Notes: generated by a model not told the origin, from the letters alone. Positions 16,521 through 25,569 are shown, counted from the stretch's first letter. The stretch: 64,000 bases of DNA from Jidongwangia harbinensis (GCF_020216025.1 NZ_JAIWNC010000022.1:62001-126000), one strand, 5' to 3'. A program made the numbers and translations.

Positions 16521-17257
16521 CCGTGCAGGAGGTCTGGCCGCGGCCGGACGACCGGTCGCTGGACGCGGAAGCCCTGGTCAGCCGCTATCCACGGAGCGAT
16601 GCGCCGATCTTGCGGGTCAATTTCGTGTCGAGCATCGACGGCGCCGTGACGATCGACGGCGTCTCCGGCGGGCTGTCCGGTCCGGGGGACAAACTGGTCT
16701 TCGGCGTACTCCGGACGGTGTGCGACGCGCTGGTCGTGGCGGCCGGCACGGTGCGCACCGAAGGGTACGACGGACTCCGTCTCGGACCGCGCGGGCGAGC
16801 CTGGCGCCGATCCCACGGATTGAGCGAGTTCCCGGTCATGGTGGTGGTCTCCGGCTCCCTGGATCTCGATCCGGCGCAGCTGGTCTTCGCGGACGCGCCG
16901 GTCCGCCCGATCGTGCTCACCGGTGCGGCCGCGCCCGCCGGCCGTCGCGCCGCGCTGGCCGCGGTGGCGGACGTGGTGACCGCCGGTGCGCCGGAGTTCG
17001 ACCCGGCGGCCGGACTCGCCGCCCTGCACGGGCGCGGCCTCACCCAGCTGCTCTGCGAGGGCGGCCCGCGGCTGCTCGGCGCGCTGACCGCGGCCGATCT
17101 GGTGGACGAGCTGTGCCTGACCGTGTCGCCGCTGCTGGCCGGCGGGGACGCCGGCCGGATCGCGAACGGCCCGCCCACCGCGCCGCGGGAGATGTCGCTG
17201 CGGCACATTCTGCGCAGCGACGACATGCTCTGCCTGAGGTACGCCAGAAAGATCTAG
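16517..17257 (+). CDS. RibD C-terminal-domain (pyrimidine reductase-like) protein
   Basis: A 246-residue protein with the reductase fold of RibD/RibG C-terminal domains, related to dihydrofolate reductase. It shows VNFVSSIDGAVTIDGVSGGLSG near residue 38, GTVRTEGYDGLR, and GLTQLLCEGGPRLLGALTAADLVDEL towards the end, the last being the pyridine-nucleotide-binding edge. Members reduce a ribosylamino-pyrimidine in riboflavin synthesis, but this one lacks the deaminase domain and lies far from other rib genes, so another substrate is possible. Start chosen as GTG at 16517, coupled to the microprotein; the ATG-less upstream frame from 16415 is not needed. Confidence 0.8.
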   Translation: MTVQEVWPRPDDRSLDAEALVSRYPRSDAPILRVNFVSSIDGAVTIDGVSGGLSGPGDKLVFGVLRTVCDALVVAAGTVRTEGYDGLRLGPRGRAWRRSHGLSEFPVMVVVSGSLDLDPAQLVFADAPVRPIVLTGAAAPAGRRAALAAVADVVTAGAPEFDPAAGLAALHGRGLTQLLCEGGPRLLGALTAADLVDELCLTVSPLLAGGDAGRIANGPPTAPREMSLRHILRSDDMLCLRYARKI

Positions 17258-17261
17258 TTCT

Positions 17262-17302
17262 TGTGGACAACTCTGTGGATGACCACTAGAAGTTGTGGAT
17301 AA
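17262..17302. promoter_or_regulatory. Three DnaA-box-like sites in one orientation
   Basis: Three 9-mers on the minus strand fit the DnaA box: TTGTCCACA (17262-17270), TCATCCACA (17274-17282) and TTATCCACA (17294-17302). The first is the actinobacterial consensus and the last the Escherichia coli consensus; the middle differs by one base. They lie within 41 bases before the herA-like gene. No dnaA, dnaN or rnpA is present, so this is not the chromosomal origin as drawn; regulation by DnaA is an inference. Confidence 0.55.
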
Positions 17303-17352
17303 CCCGTGCCAACCGACGTGCCGTCCGTCTTCTGTCGTACCTCTGGTGCAAC

Positions 17353-19143
17353 ATGATCGGCGTGTCTGACGAACCTGAGCTTCCCCGCGGCGGAAAACCG
17401 AGCGCAAACCCGGACATGGACCCGGTCGGCCGGGTGCTCGGCACCGCGGACGCCACCCCCCTGCAGTTCTGGACCGCGGTCACGCCGGGCAGCTACCTGC
17501 AGCTCGACGACGTGGTGGTGACCCGCCGGGAGCTGCCCGACCGCGAGCCGGTGACGATCGCCGGCGTGGTCACCCAGGTGCGGGCCCGGCACGAGGGCGC
17601 CCAGTTCGACTCGGACGTGTTCGCCATCGCCGACGGCACGCTGCCGGCGATGGTCCAGGAGGCGGCCGAGATCACCACCACCCGGGTGGACCCGGAGTTC
17701 TACGTCCCGCCGTCGCCCGGCGCGGTGGTGCACCGGGCCACCGGCGAGGCCCGCGACGCCGCGTTGCACTTCGACCGGATGGAACGCCGGATCCCGATGG
17801 GCACCGGGCGCGACGGTGTGCCGGTGTTCCTGAACGCCGACTTCCTGGACGGCACCCGCGGCGCGCACGTGTCGATCTCCGGCATCTCCGGCGTCGCCAC
17901 CAAGACCAGCTTCGCCACGTTCCTGCTCTACTCGGTGTTCCGCTCCGGCACGCTGGGCGGCGACGCGGTGAACGCCAAGGCGCTGATCTTCAACGTCAAG
18001 GGCGAGGATCTGCTGTTCCTCGACCATCCGAACACCAAGCTCGACGAGGCCACCACCGCGGCCTACGCGCGACTCGGCCTGCCCGCGACGCCGTTCCCGG
18101 ACATCCGGGTCTACGCGCCGCCGCGGGTCGGCGACTCGTCCGGCGCCCCGGACGTCAGCAGCCGGCTCACCGGGGTGGACAGCTTCTACTGGACCATCGA
18201 GGAGTTCTGCGGTCAGCGCCTCCTGCCGTACGTGTTCGCCGACGCCGACGACGAACGCCAGCAGTACACGATGGTGGTGCACTCGGTGGCCGCGCACCTG
18301 GCCCGGCACGCGGTGCCGGCCGAGGGCGGGGTCAGCATCGACGGCGTCCGCCTCGGGTCGTACGGCGAGCTGGTCGACCACGTGGTGGACCAGCTCACCG
18401 ACGACGAGACCCGGTCCACCTGGGCCGGCAGCGCGATCAACATGGGCACCGTCAACGCGTTCGCGCGCCGGCTGATCGGCAGCAAGAAGGACCTGGCCCG
18501 GTTGATCCGCGGTGACCTGGCGGCGCGCCGCCCGCACGCCATCAGCACCGCCGAGAGCGCCCAGGTCACGGTGGTCGACCTGCACAACCTGCCGGACCGC
18601 GCGCAGCGCTTCGTGGTCGGTGTGACGCTGAAGACCGAGTTCGAGCGCAAGGAGAAGTCCGGCACCGCCAAGCCGCTGCTGTTCGTGGTGCTCGACGAGC
18701 TGAACAAGTACGCGCCCCGGGAGGGCACTTCGCCGATCAAGGAGGTGCTGCTGGACATCGCGGAACGCGGGCGCTCGCTCGGCGTCATCCTGATCGGCGC
18801 GCAGCAGACCGCCAGCGAGGTGGAACGCCGGATCGTCACCAACTCGGCGATCCGGGTGGTCGGGCGGCTGGACCCGGCCGAGGCCTCCCGCCCGGAGTAC
18901 GGCTTCCTGCCCCCGGCGATGCGCCAGCGGGCGTTGCTGGCGCGGCCCGGCACCATGTTCGTCAACCAGCCGGACATTCCGGTGCCGCTCTGCGTGGAGT
19001 TCCCGTTCCCGGCCTGGGCCACCCGCTTCTCCGAGGCCGGCCCGCCGCCGTCGGGCTCGATGCGCTCGATCGTGCAGGGCGCCGACCCGTTCGCGGTGGT
19101 CGGCAGCCGCGGCGGTTCGTCGGACGACGAGATCCCGTTCTAG
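17353..19143 (+). CDS. HerA-like DNA translocase ATPase
   Basis: A 596-residue ATPase of the HerA/FtsK superfamily. After a HAS-barrel-like N-terminal part (GVVTQVRARHEGAQF) comes the P-loop GISGVATKTS (residues 177-186), with Thr in place of the usual Gly before Lys184; the Walker B is LLFVVLDELNKYA (Asp448, Glu449); an arginine finger is expected in RGRSLGVILIGAQQTA. In archaea HerA forms a hexameric ring with NurA and works with Mre11-Rad50 in resecting DNA ends. Here it is followed at nine bases by sbcD, then sbcC and a NurA-like gene. The ATG at 17353 begins MIGVSDE; the ORF is open further upstream. Confidence 0.82.
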   Translation: MIGVSDEPELPRGGKPSANPDMDPVGRVLGTADATPLQFWTAVTPGSYLQLDDVVVTRRELPDREPVTIAGVVTQVRARHEGAQFDSDVFAIADGTLPAMVQEAAEITTTRVDPEFYVPPSPGAVVHRATGEARDAALHFDRMERRIPMGTGRDGVPVFLNADFLDGTRGAHVSISGISGVATKTSFATFLLYSVFRSGTLGGDAVNAKALIFNVKGEDLLFLDHPNTKLDEATTAAYARLGLPATPFPDIRVYAPPRVGDSSGAPDVSSRLTGVDSFYWTIEEFCGQRLLPYVFADADDERQQYTMVVHSVAAHLARHAVPAEGGVSIDGVRLGSYGELVDHVVDQLTDDETRSTWAGSAINMGTVNAFARRLIGSKKDLARLIRGDLAARRPHAISTAESAQVTVVDLHNLPDRAQRFVVGVTLKTEFERKEKSGTAKPLLFVVLDELNKYAPREGTSPIKEVLLDIAERGRSLGVILIGAQQTASEVERRIVTNSAIRVVGRLDPAEASRPEYGFLPPAMRQRALLARPGTMFVNQPDIPVPLCVEFPFPAWATRFSEAGPPPSGSMRSIVQGADPFAVVGSRGGSSDDEIPF

Positions 19144-19152
19144 GGTTCTGCG

Positions 19153-20304
19153 ATGCGCATCCTGCACACCTCGGACTGGCATGTCGGAAAGGTCCTCAAG
19201 GGCCGCACCCGGCATGACGAGCACATCCGCGTCTTGGCCCAGGTCGTCGAGATCGCCCGGGCCGAGCGACCGGACCTGGTGATCGTGGCCGGCGACCTGT
19301 ACGACACCGCCGCGCCGTCCCCGGACTCCACCCGGGTGGTGACCCGCGCGCTGTCGGCGCTGCAGCAGACCGGCGCCCAGGTGGTGGCGATCGGCGGCAA
19401 CCACGACAACGGCGCGGCGCTGGACGCGCTGCGCCCGTGGGCGGACGCGGCCGGCATCGTGCTGCGCGGCGCGGTCGGCAAGGACCCGGACGAACTGCTG
19501 ATCTCCGGCAGCACCGCGGCCGGCGAGCGCTGGCAGCTGGTCGCGCTGCCGTTCCTCTCCCAGCGCTACGCGATCCGCGCCGCCGAGATGTACGAGCTGA
19601 CCGCGGCCGAGGCGACCCAGACCTACGCCGACCACATCGCCCGGCTGATCGCGCGGCTGAGCGAGACGTTCGCCCAGCCCGGCGTGATCAACCTGCTGAC
19701 CGCGCACCTCACCATCTTCGGCGCGAGCACCGGCGGCGGCGAGCGGGACGCACACACCGTGATGGGGTACGCGGTGCCGGCCACCGTGTTCCCCACCAAC
19801 GCGCACTACGTGGCGCTCGGGCACCTGCACCGCTCGCAGCAGGTCATCGGGCCGTGCCCGGTGCGCTACTGCGGCAGCCCGCTGGCGGTGGACTTCGGCG
19901 AGGAGGAGAACATCCCGTCGGTCGCGATCGTGGACGTGGCGGTGGACCAGGCCGCCCGGGTCCGCGACGTGCCGGTCCGCGGTGCGCGCACGTTGCGTAC
20001 CGTGCGCGGCACGCTGGAACAGCTCGCCACGGTCGACCTGCCGGACGCCTGGCTGCGGGTCTTCATCCGGGAGAAGCCGCGGGTCGGGCTGCGCGAGGAC
20101 GTGCAGGCCCTGTTGCCCGACGCGCTGGAGATCCGGATCGACCCGGACATGGTGCCGGACACCAGGAACGCGCAGATGGCGCAGCGGGCCGGCCGGTCGC
20201 CCCGGCAGTTGTTCGGCGACTACCTGGACAGCCGGGACAGCACCGAGGACGGCGTCCGGGAACTCTTCGACGAGCTGTACGACGAGGTGAGCACCGCGTC
20301 ATGA
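19153..20304 (+). CDS. sbcD: SbcD (Mre11-type) nuclease subunit
   Basis: A 383-residue metallophosphoesterase nuclease. All phosphodiesterase motifs are visible: LHTSDWHVGK (D8, H10), VIVAGDLYDTAAPS, AIGGNHDNGA, LLTAHLTIFG and YVALGHLHRSQQ. With SbcC it opens hairpins and trims blocked double-strand ends. TAGGGT at 19141-19146 (sharing the HerA stop) is six bases before the ATG, so an internal leaderless promoter is possible. Its stop TGA overlaps the sbcC ATG in ATGA, giving coupled synthesis of the complex. Confidence 0.95.
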   Translation: MRILHTSDWHVGKVLKGRTRHDEHIRVLAQVVEIARAERPDLVIVAGDLYDTAAPSPDSTRVVTRALSALQQTGAQVVAIGGNHDNGAALDALRPWADAAGIVLRGAVGKDPDELLISGSTAAGERWQLVALPFLSQRYAIRAAEMYELTAAEATQTYADHIARLIARLSETFAQPGVINLLTAHLTIFGASTGGGERDAHTVMGYAVPATVFPTNAHYVALGHLHRSQQVIGPCPVRYCGSPLAVDFGEEENIPSVAIVDVAVDQAARVRDVPVRGARTLRTVRGTLEQLATVDLPDAWLRVFIREKPRVGLREDVQALLPDALEIRIDPDMVPDTRNAQMAQRAGRSPRQLFGDYLDSRDSTEDGVRELFDELYDEVSTAS

Positions 20305-22790
20305 GACCCATCCGCTTGGACCTGGCCGGCTTCACGGTCTTCCGCGACGAGACCACCGTGGACTTCACCGACGCCGACTACTTCGCGCTGGTCGGGCCCA
20401 CCGGCTCGGGCAAGTCCACGGTGCTGGACGCGATCTGTTTCGCGCTGTACGGCACCGTGCCGCGCTGGGGCGGCGCCCGAGGCATCGTCAACGCGCTCGC
20501 CCCCTCGGCGGCCGAGGCCCGGGTCCGGCTGGTGTTCGAGTCGGCCGGTTCGCGGTACGTCGCGACCCGGGTGGTGCGCCGCGACGGGCGGGGCAACGTC
20601 AAGACGGCGAACGCCGGTCTGCAGCTCATGCCGCCCGGCTTCGACGTGACCCGGCTGGACACCGGGATGAGCCTGGACGACCTGGGCGAGGTGCTGGCCG
20701 GCACCCCGGCGGAGATGGACCGCGCGGTGATCGACGCGGTGGGGCTGCCGTACGAGCAGTTCACCAGCTGCGTGGTGCTGCCGCAGGGCCAGTTCGCCGA
20801 CTTCCTGCACGCCAAGCCGGCCACCCGCCAGCAGATCCTGGTCAACCTGCTGGGCCTGCACGTGTACGAGGAGATCCAGGCCCGGGCGTCCACCCGGGCC
20901 ACCCGGGCCGAGGCCCAGCTCAGCACCATCGACCAGGTGCTGGCCGGGCTCGCCGACGCGGACGACGAGGCGGTCGAGGCGGCCGAACGGCACCTCACCG
21001 CGATGCGTGACCTCACCGGCGCGGTCGAGCGGGCGGTGCCGGAGCTGCGCGCGCTGCGCCAGCGGGAGACCGAGGTCGCGACCGCCCGGGACGCGCTCGA
21101 CGCCGACCTGGCCACGCTCGCCGGGATCCGGATGCCGGCCGGCAGCGCGCAGGTCGCCGAGGCGGTCGCCGCCGCACGCGCCCAGACGGAGTCCGCGGCC
21201 GAGCGCGTCCGGCTGGCCGAGGAACGCGAGGAGAAGCTGCGCGGCGAGCTGGCCGCGGCCGGCGACCAGGGGCAGCTGAGCCTGCTGCTGGACCGGCACA
21301 CCGAGTTCGACCGGCTCACCGGCCAGGCCGAATGGGTCGCCGGCGAGGTGTCGGTGGCCGAGGAGGAGTGGCGCGACGCGCTCGCCGCGGCGGAACTGGC
21401 CGCCGGCGCCCGGACCGGTGCACAACAGGTGCTGGAGCAGGCCCGGTCGGACTACGCCGAGGCGCAGACGCTGGACCGCGCGGCCGCGCTCCGGGCGCAC
21501 CTGACCGCGGGGGAGCACTGCCCGGTCTGCGAGCAGGCCGTCGCCACCGTGCCGGCGATGCCGGCCGGGTCGGCGGTGCGGGCCGCGGAGGAGGCCGGCA
21601 AGGCCGCCCGGGCCGCCGCGGACGTTGCCGAGACCGCGTTCCGGCAGCGCGACGCGGTCGCCCGGGAGCTGGAACGCGGGCTGGAACGCAAGCGCGCCCA
21701 GCACGAGCAGCAGCTGGCCCGGCTGGCCGAGATCAGGACGCAGCTCACCGACTCGCCGGGGGTGGAGGCGCTGCAGCGGCGGCTGGCCGAGCTGGCGAAG
21801 CTGCAGCGGCACCTGGACCGGGCCGGCGGCGACGTCCGGGCCGCCCGGGAGGAGCAGCGGCGGGCGCGCACCGCGGTGGCCACGGCGGACGAGCAGCAGC
21901 GGTCCGCGTGGCGGGCGTTCGACGCGGCCCGCGACGCGGTCGGCCGCTTCGCCCCACCGCCGGCCGACCGGGACGACCTCACCGCGGCCTGGACCACGCT
22001 GGTCACCTGGGCGGAGGCCGAGCGGCGCCGGCGCGAGGAGGACCGGGCGGCGGCCGTCGCGGCGGTCGCCGCGGCGCACGACGAGACGGAACGCGCGCAC
22101 GACGCGATCGTGGCGCTGTTCACCGCCGCCGGGCTGAGCGCGCCGTCCGGCCGGGCCGACGCCGACCTGATCCGGGCCGCCGCGGTCGCCGCCGAACGCG
22201 CCGGGGCCGCCTGGCAACGCCTGGTCGACCGGCGCGAGCAGGCCCGCGAGTTCACCGAGCAGCGGGCCGGGTTGCAGCGGGAGAACCGGGTGGCCAAGTC
22301 GCTGGCCGGGCATCTGCGGGCCAACAACTTCGAGCGCTGGCTGCTGGAGGAGGCGCTCGACCTGCTGGTGGACGGCGCCTCGAGGATCCTGCGGGAGCTG
22401 ACCGGCGGCCAGTACGACCTGATGCACGACAAGGGCGAGTTCTTCGTCGTCGACCATCACGACGCCGGGTTGCGCCGCGGGGTGCGCACGCTGTCCGGCG
22501 GGGAGACGTTCCAGGCCTCCCTGGCCCTCGCGCTGGCGCTGTCCGAACAGCTGGCCGGCATGTCGACCACGGCGGCCAGCCTGGAGTCGATCGTGCTGGA
22601 CGAGGGCTTCGGCACCCTGGACGCGGCCACCCTCGACGTGGTGGCGGCGACCCTGGAGAATCTGGCGGCCCGCGGTGACCGGATGGTCGGTGTGGTGACC
22701 CACGTGCACGCCCTGGCCGAGCGGGTGCCGGTGCGGTTCGAGGTGCACAAGGACGCGCGGACCGCGTACGTGGAAAGGGTCGGCCTTTGA
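20301..22790 (+). CDS. sbcC: SbcC (Rad50-type) SMC ATPase
   Basis: An 829-residue SMC-like ATPase, short for SbcC. Walker A is GPTGSGKSTVLDAICFALYG near residue 35; the zinc hook CPVC is at Cys407 and Cys410, between two coiled-coil arms; the signature LSGGETFQASLALALALSEQ and Walker B LESIVLDEGFGTLD close the head. With SbcD it tethers and processes DNA ends. Start ATG at 20301 overlaps the sbcD stop, and its TGA (22788-22790) overlaps the TTG of the next gene. The longer frame opening from 19437 runs through sbcD and is a shadow. Confidence 0.95.
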   Translation: MRPIRLDLAGFTVFRDETTVDFTDADYFALVGPTGSGKSTVLDAICFALYGTVPRWGGARGIVNALAPSAAEARVRLVFESAGSRYVATRVVRRDGRGNVKTANAGLQLMPPGFDVTRLDTGMSLDDLGEVLAGTPAEMDRAVIDAVGLPYEQFTSCVVLPQGQFADFLHAKPATRQQILVNLLGLHVYEEIQARASTRATRAEAQLSTIDQVLAGLADADDEAVEAAERHLTAMRDLTGAVERAVPELRALRQRETEVATARDALDADLATLAGIRMPAGSAQVAEAVAAARAQTESAAERVRLAEEREEKLRGELAAAGDQGQLSLLLDRHTEFDRLTGQAEWVAGEVSVAEEEWRDALAAAELAAGARTGAQQVLEQARSDYAEAQTLDRAAALRAHLTAGEHCPVCEQAVATVPAMPAGSAVRAAEEAGKAARAAADVAETAFRQRDAVARELERGLERKRAQHEQQLARLAEIRTQLTDSPGVEALQRRLAELAKLQRHLDRAGGDVRAAREEQRRARTAVATADEQQRSAWRAFDAARDAVGRFAPPPADRDDLTAAWTTLVTWAEAERRRREEDRAAAVAAVAAAHDETERAHDAIVALFTAAGLSAPSGRADADLIRAAAVAAERAGAAWQRLVDRREQAREFTEQRAGLQRENRVAKSLAGHLRANNFERWLLEEALDLLVDGASRILRELTGGQYDLMHDKGEFFVVDHHDAGLRRGVRTLSGGETFQASLALALALSEQLAGMSTTAASLESIVLDEGFGTLDAATLDVVAATLENLAARGDRMVGVVTHVHALAERVPVRFEVHKDARTAYVERVGL

Positions 22791-23755
22791 CCCGGATGTT
22801 CGTCGACGCGTGGGACCCGGCGTACGGGGCGTCGTTCTCCGGTGGCGAGGCGGACGGGCCGGCGTCGCCCAGCAGCGCCCAGGTCGACACGGACGTCGAG
22901 GTGCCGGCCGCCCAGTGGGCGCCGATCGACGTGCCGCGCGGCATCCGCTGCCCGGACGTGGTGCTGCTGGTCGACGGCGTGCGGCGCAACGACGCCGGGC
23001 TGTGGACGGCGGAGGAGGACGGCACCTCGTACCCGGGACTGGCCGCCTCGTACGCGGCCGGGGTGGTCCGGTGCGATCTGCGCAACGGCGTCGCCGAGCT
23101 GGCCGGTGCCCGGGTCTCGCGCGGGTTGTTCACCGCCAGCCCGAGCGCCGGGGAACTGGTGGCCGGCTCGGTGCGGTACGAGATCCACCGGGTCAGCGGC
23201 ACCGGCGAGGCGAGCAAGCTGCCGGCCGCGGTCCAGGCGCCGCTGACCGCGCTGGAGATCGACGTCTCGGCGGCGGCCCGGGACCACGGCTCGGACGGAG
23301 CGGACCTGCTGGTGGTGGACGGGCCGCTGCGTAACCGGCGGCAGCTGCCGCGCACCATCGGGTACGTCAAGACGCAGCAGAAGCAGTACCTGTCGGCGGC
23401 GCTGACCCAGGTGGTGACGTCACTGCGGGCCGGGCAGCGCACCCCGGTCTTCCACCTCGGTACGGTGTGGGGCGGCTGGTCGTGGTACCTGCGACTGCCC
23501 GGCACCAGCGGCGCGCCGTGGGCCGGGATCGTCCGGGTGGAGTGCTCGCCGGACCTCACCGCGGACCAGGCGGTGGAGCTGGCCGGGCTGTCGGTGGCCA
23601 CGTTGCCGCGGTTCGCGTCGTCGTCGTACAAGGATCCGCGGGCGCCGCAGAATCTGGTGCCGATCGCGGGCCTGGAACGGCGGCTGCGGGGCATGCTGGG
23701 TGACGTGCGGTTCCTGCACCGGGCGCTGACCATGGCGACGGCGCGCGGCCGCTGA
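22787..23755 (+). CDS. NurA-like nuclease (proposed)
   Basis: A 322-residue protein usually called hypothetical. Its sequence pattern resembles NurA nucleases: an acidic DG motif in VVLLVDGVRRND (D63) where NurA has its first metal-binding Asp, a second DG in LLVVDGPLRNRRQ (D178) followed by IGYVKTQQKQYL, and VECSPDLT with LPRFASSSYKDPRAPQN near the end. The match is by eye and weak at single-residue level; it is strengthened by its place directly after sbcC in a herA-sbcD-sbcC row. TTG start at 22787 overlaps the sbcC stop; ATG at 22796 is an alternative. Confidence 0.6.
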   Translation: MTRMFVDAWDPAYGASFSGGEADGPASPSSAQVDTDVEVPAAQWAPIDVPRGIRCPDVVLLVDGVRRNDAGLWTAEEDGTSYPGLAASYAAGVVRCDLRNGVAELAGARVSRGLFTASPSAGELVAGSVRYEIHRVSGTGEASKLPAAVQAPLTALEIDVSAAARDHGSDGADLLVVDGPLRNRRQLPRTIGYVKTQQKQYLSAALTQVVTSLRAGQRTPVFHLGTVWGGWSWYLRLPGTSGAPWAGIVRVECSPDLTADQAVELAGLSVATLPRFASSSYKDPRAPQNLVPIAGLERRLRGMLGDVRFLHRALTMATARGR

Positions 23756-24064
23756 GCGGGCGCGGTGACGGACCCTTCCGGGTTCTACCCTGTGCCACGG
23801 CCGGATGACTGTTCGCGGTGGCACTTCGCGTTGGGACCGCTGCTGAGTATTATTCGCGTGCTCCACCGCACATATCGGCGCACATGGATCGATAGCGATC
23901 GTTCCGCGCCGGTAGGCCCCCTGCCCGGAACCCGGAGGAACCTTGCTATCACCCCTCACCAGCGGCTCTGCCGTGTTTCCGGAAAATTTCCCGCTTGCAT
24001 TGATCCCCCCGGTGGTCCCCGCCCGTAACTGTGGTGACGGGGATAGCACCGGCAGGAGGAATCG
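23756..24064. other. Intergenic region with promoter-like site before the sigma-factor gene
   Basis: No gene seen. It has an inverted repeat GTGCCAC (23792-23798 with 23818-23824) soon after the nurA-like stop, and a good -10 TATTAT at 23848-23853 with a weak TTCGCG 17 bases ahead of it, the likely promoter for the sigma operon. AGGAGG at 24052-24057 is the ribosome-binding site. Two GGAACC hexamers (near 23928 and 23939) could be -35 sites for the sigma factor itself, but no matching -10 is clear. Confidence 0.5.
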
Positions 24065-24745
24065 ATGCATGCGTCAGTCATGGAACGGCTCACGCCGGAC
24101 GGGGTGTGCGTGATGACGCAGCAGCGATCCGGTGGACGGTGGCAGGCTCTCGACGGAGGCCGTGGTGCGGACAATGATGGTGCGGTGATTCCGCGACAGG
24201 CTCCTCGACACGAAGCTGCGTCGAGCCCGGCGGACCACGAGGACACCTTGGTCCGGATGCTGTACGAGGAACACGCGGGGCCGTTGCTGATGTTCGTGCT
24301 GCGGCTGACCGGCGGTGACCGGCAGCGCGCCGAGGACATCGTGCAGGAGACGCTGCTGCGGGCATGGCGCAACGCGCACCGGCTCGGCGCTCAGGGGCAG
24401 CAGTCCCTGCGGCCCTGGCTGGTGACGGTGGCGCGGCGGATCGCGATCGACGACCACCGCAGCGTGAGCGCGCGCCCGCCGGAAACGTACGACCGGGAGC
24501 TGGAGAGTTTCCCGAGTTCGGCCGACGACACCGACCGTGTGCTGCAGCTGATGACGGTGACCGACGCGCTCAAGGCGCTCAGTCAGTCGCACCGGGAGAT
24601 CCTGGTCGAGACCTACTTCCGCGGGCGTACCGTCCCGGAAGCGGCGGAGGTGCTTGGCCTGCCCCTGGGGACGGCGAAGTCACGTGTGTACTACGCCCTG
24701 CGGGCCCTGCGTACGGCCCTGCAGCAGCGGGGGGTGACGGAATGA
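24065..24745 (+). CDS. ECF-type RNA polymerase sigma factor, SigL-like
   Basis: A 226-residue sigma-70 family regulator with regions 2 and 4. Region 2 shows LYEEHAGPLLMFVLRLTGG, then AEDIVQETLLRAWRN (core binding and -10 recognition), and region 4 LSQSHREILVETYFRGRTVPEAAEVL with a helix-turn-helix that reads the -35. The pattern and end (YALRALRTALQQRGVTE) are close to SigL of mycobacteria. The first 60 residues are an extension. ATG 24065 has AGGAGG eight bases upstream. The anti-sigma gene overlaps its stop by ATGA. Confidence 0.88.
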   Translation: MHASVMERLTPDGVCVMTQQRSGGRWQALDGGRGADNDGAVIPRQAPRHEAASSPADHEDTLVRMLYEEHAGPLLMFVLRLTGGDRQRAEDIVQETLLRAWRNAHRLGAQGQQSLRPWLVTVARRIAIDDHRSVSARPPETYDRELESFPSSADDTDRVLQLMTVTDALKALSQSHREILVETYFRGRTVPEAAEVLGLPLGTAKSRVYYALRALRTALQQRGVTE

Positions 24746-25524
24746 CCCAGGATCAGCACTTCGATGTGGCGTCGTACGCGCTGGGCGTGCTGGACGAGCA
24801 CGACGCGGCGCGGTTCGAGGACCACCTCATCGAGTGCGGCACCTGCGCCATCGAGCTGGAGTCCTTCCTGCAGGTGGCCGACGTCCTCGCCGACGTCGAC
24901 GCGGAGGCCCTGGTGGCCACGGAGGAGTCGCGCCGCGACGGCCTCGTGCTGAAGTCGATGATCGGTGAGGTGAAGCGGGAACGCCGCCGGGCCAACAGCC
25001 GGCGCCTCTACTCGCTGGCCGCCGCCGTGGTCGTCTTCGCGATGCTCTCCATCGGTGCCCTGTTCGCGGGCGCCGAGTGGCTGGCGCCGGAGGAGCGGTC
25101 GAACCCGACCCAGGCGCAGCGTCCCAACGGGCCGGCGCAACTGGACCCGTTGCCGCTGGGCGACGGCACCGGGGTCGGCGGCCCGGACCTGACCGGTGAG
25201 CGGGTCGGCAGCACCGACCCGCGCAGCGGGGTGCGTCTCGACGCGGCGCTGCAGCCGAAGGACTGGGGCACCCAGGTGCAGTTCGCCGTCTCCAACATCA
25301 AGGGCCCGCTGACCTGCCGGCTGGTGGCGGTGCGCACCGACGGTGGCTCCGACGTCCTGTCCACCTGGACGGTGGGCGAGAAGGGCTGGGGCACCGCGGC
25401 CAACCCGAAGGTGCTGATGCTACCGGCGGTCACCGCACTGCCGCGTTCCGGAATCGCCCACCTGCAGATCCAGGCGGTCACGCCGGATGGTGAGACCGAG
25501 ACACTGGTCACCACCACATCCTGA
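24742..25524 (+). CDS. Anti-sigma factor, zinc-binding (RslA-like)
   Basis: A 260-residue membrane anti-sigma. The ZAS motif is HLIECGTC (H28, C32, C35) within a helical sigma-binding domain, followed by one membrane span (LYSLAAAVVVFAMLSIGALFA, about residues 92-112) and an extracytoplasmic domain. Loss of zinc or a signal on the outer domain should release the sigma factor. Translation is coupled to the sigma gene by the ATGA overlap. The outer domain has a long linker rich in Gly and Pro, then a beta fold (VRLDAALQPKDWGTQVQFAV). Confidence 0.88.
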   Translation: MTQDQHFDVASYALGVLDEHDAARFEDHLIECGTCAIELESFLQVADVLADVDAEALVATEESRRDGLVLKSMIGEVKRERRRANSRRLYSLAAAVVVFAMLSIGALFAGAEWLAPEERSNPTQAQRPNGPAQLDPLPLGDGTGVGGPDLTGERVGSTDPRSGVRLDAALQPKDWGTQVQFAVSNIKGPLTCRLVAVRTDGGSDVLSTWTVGEKGWGTAANPKVLMLPAVTALPRSGIAHLQIQAVTPDGETETLVTTTS

Positions 25525-25542
25525 TCGCACGTAATACGGAAA

Positions 25543-25569
25543 CCCGGTCGCCACGGCGGCCGGGTTTTT
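25543..25569 (+). terminator. Intrinsic terminator after the anti-sigma gene
   Basis: Ten-bp stem (25543-25552 with 25555-25564, one G-U pair; the innermost pairs must open) followed by five T's (25565-25569). It ends the sigma/anti-sigma transcript. Confidence 0.8.

Noticed and set aside
17262..17302. Chromosomal origin of replication
   Set aside because: Only three boxes and no dnaA, dnaN or rnpA; a regulatory or titration site fits better.
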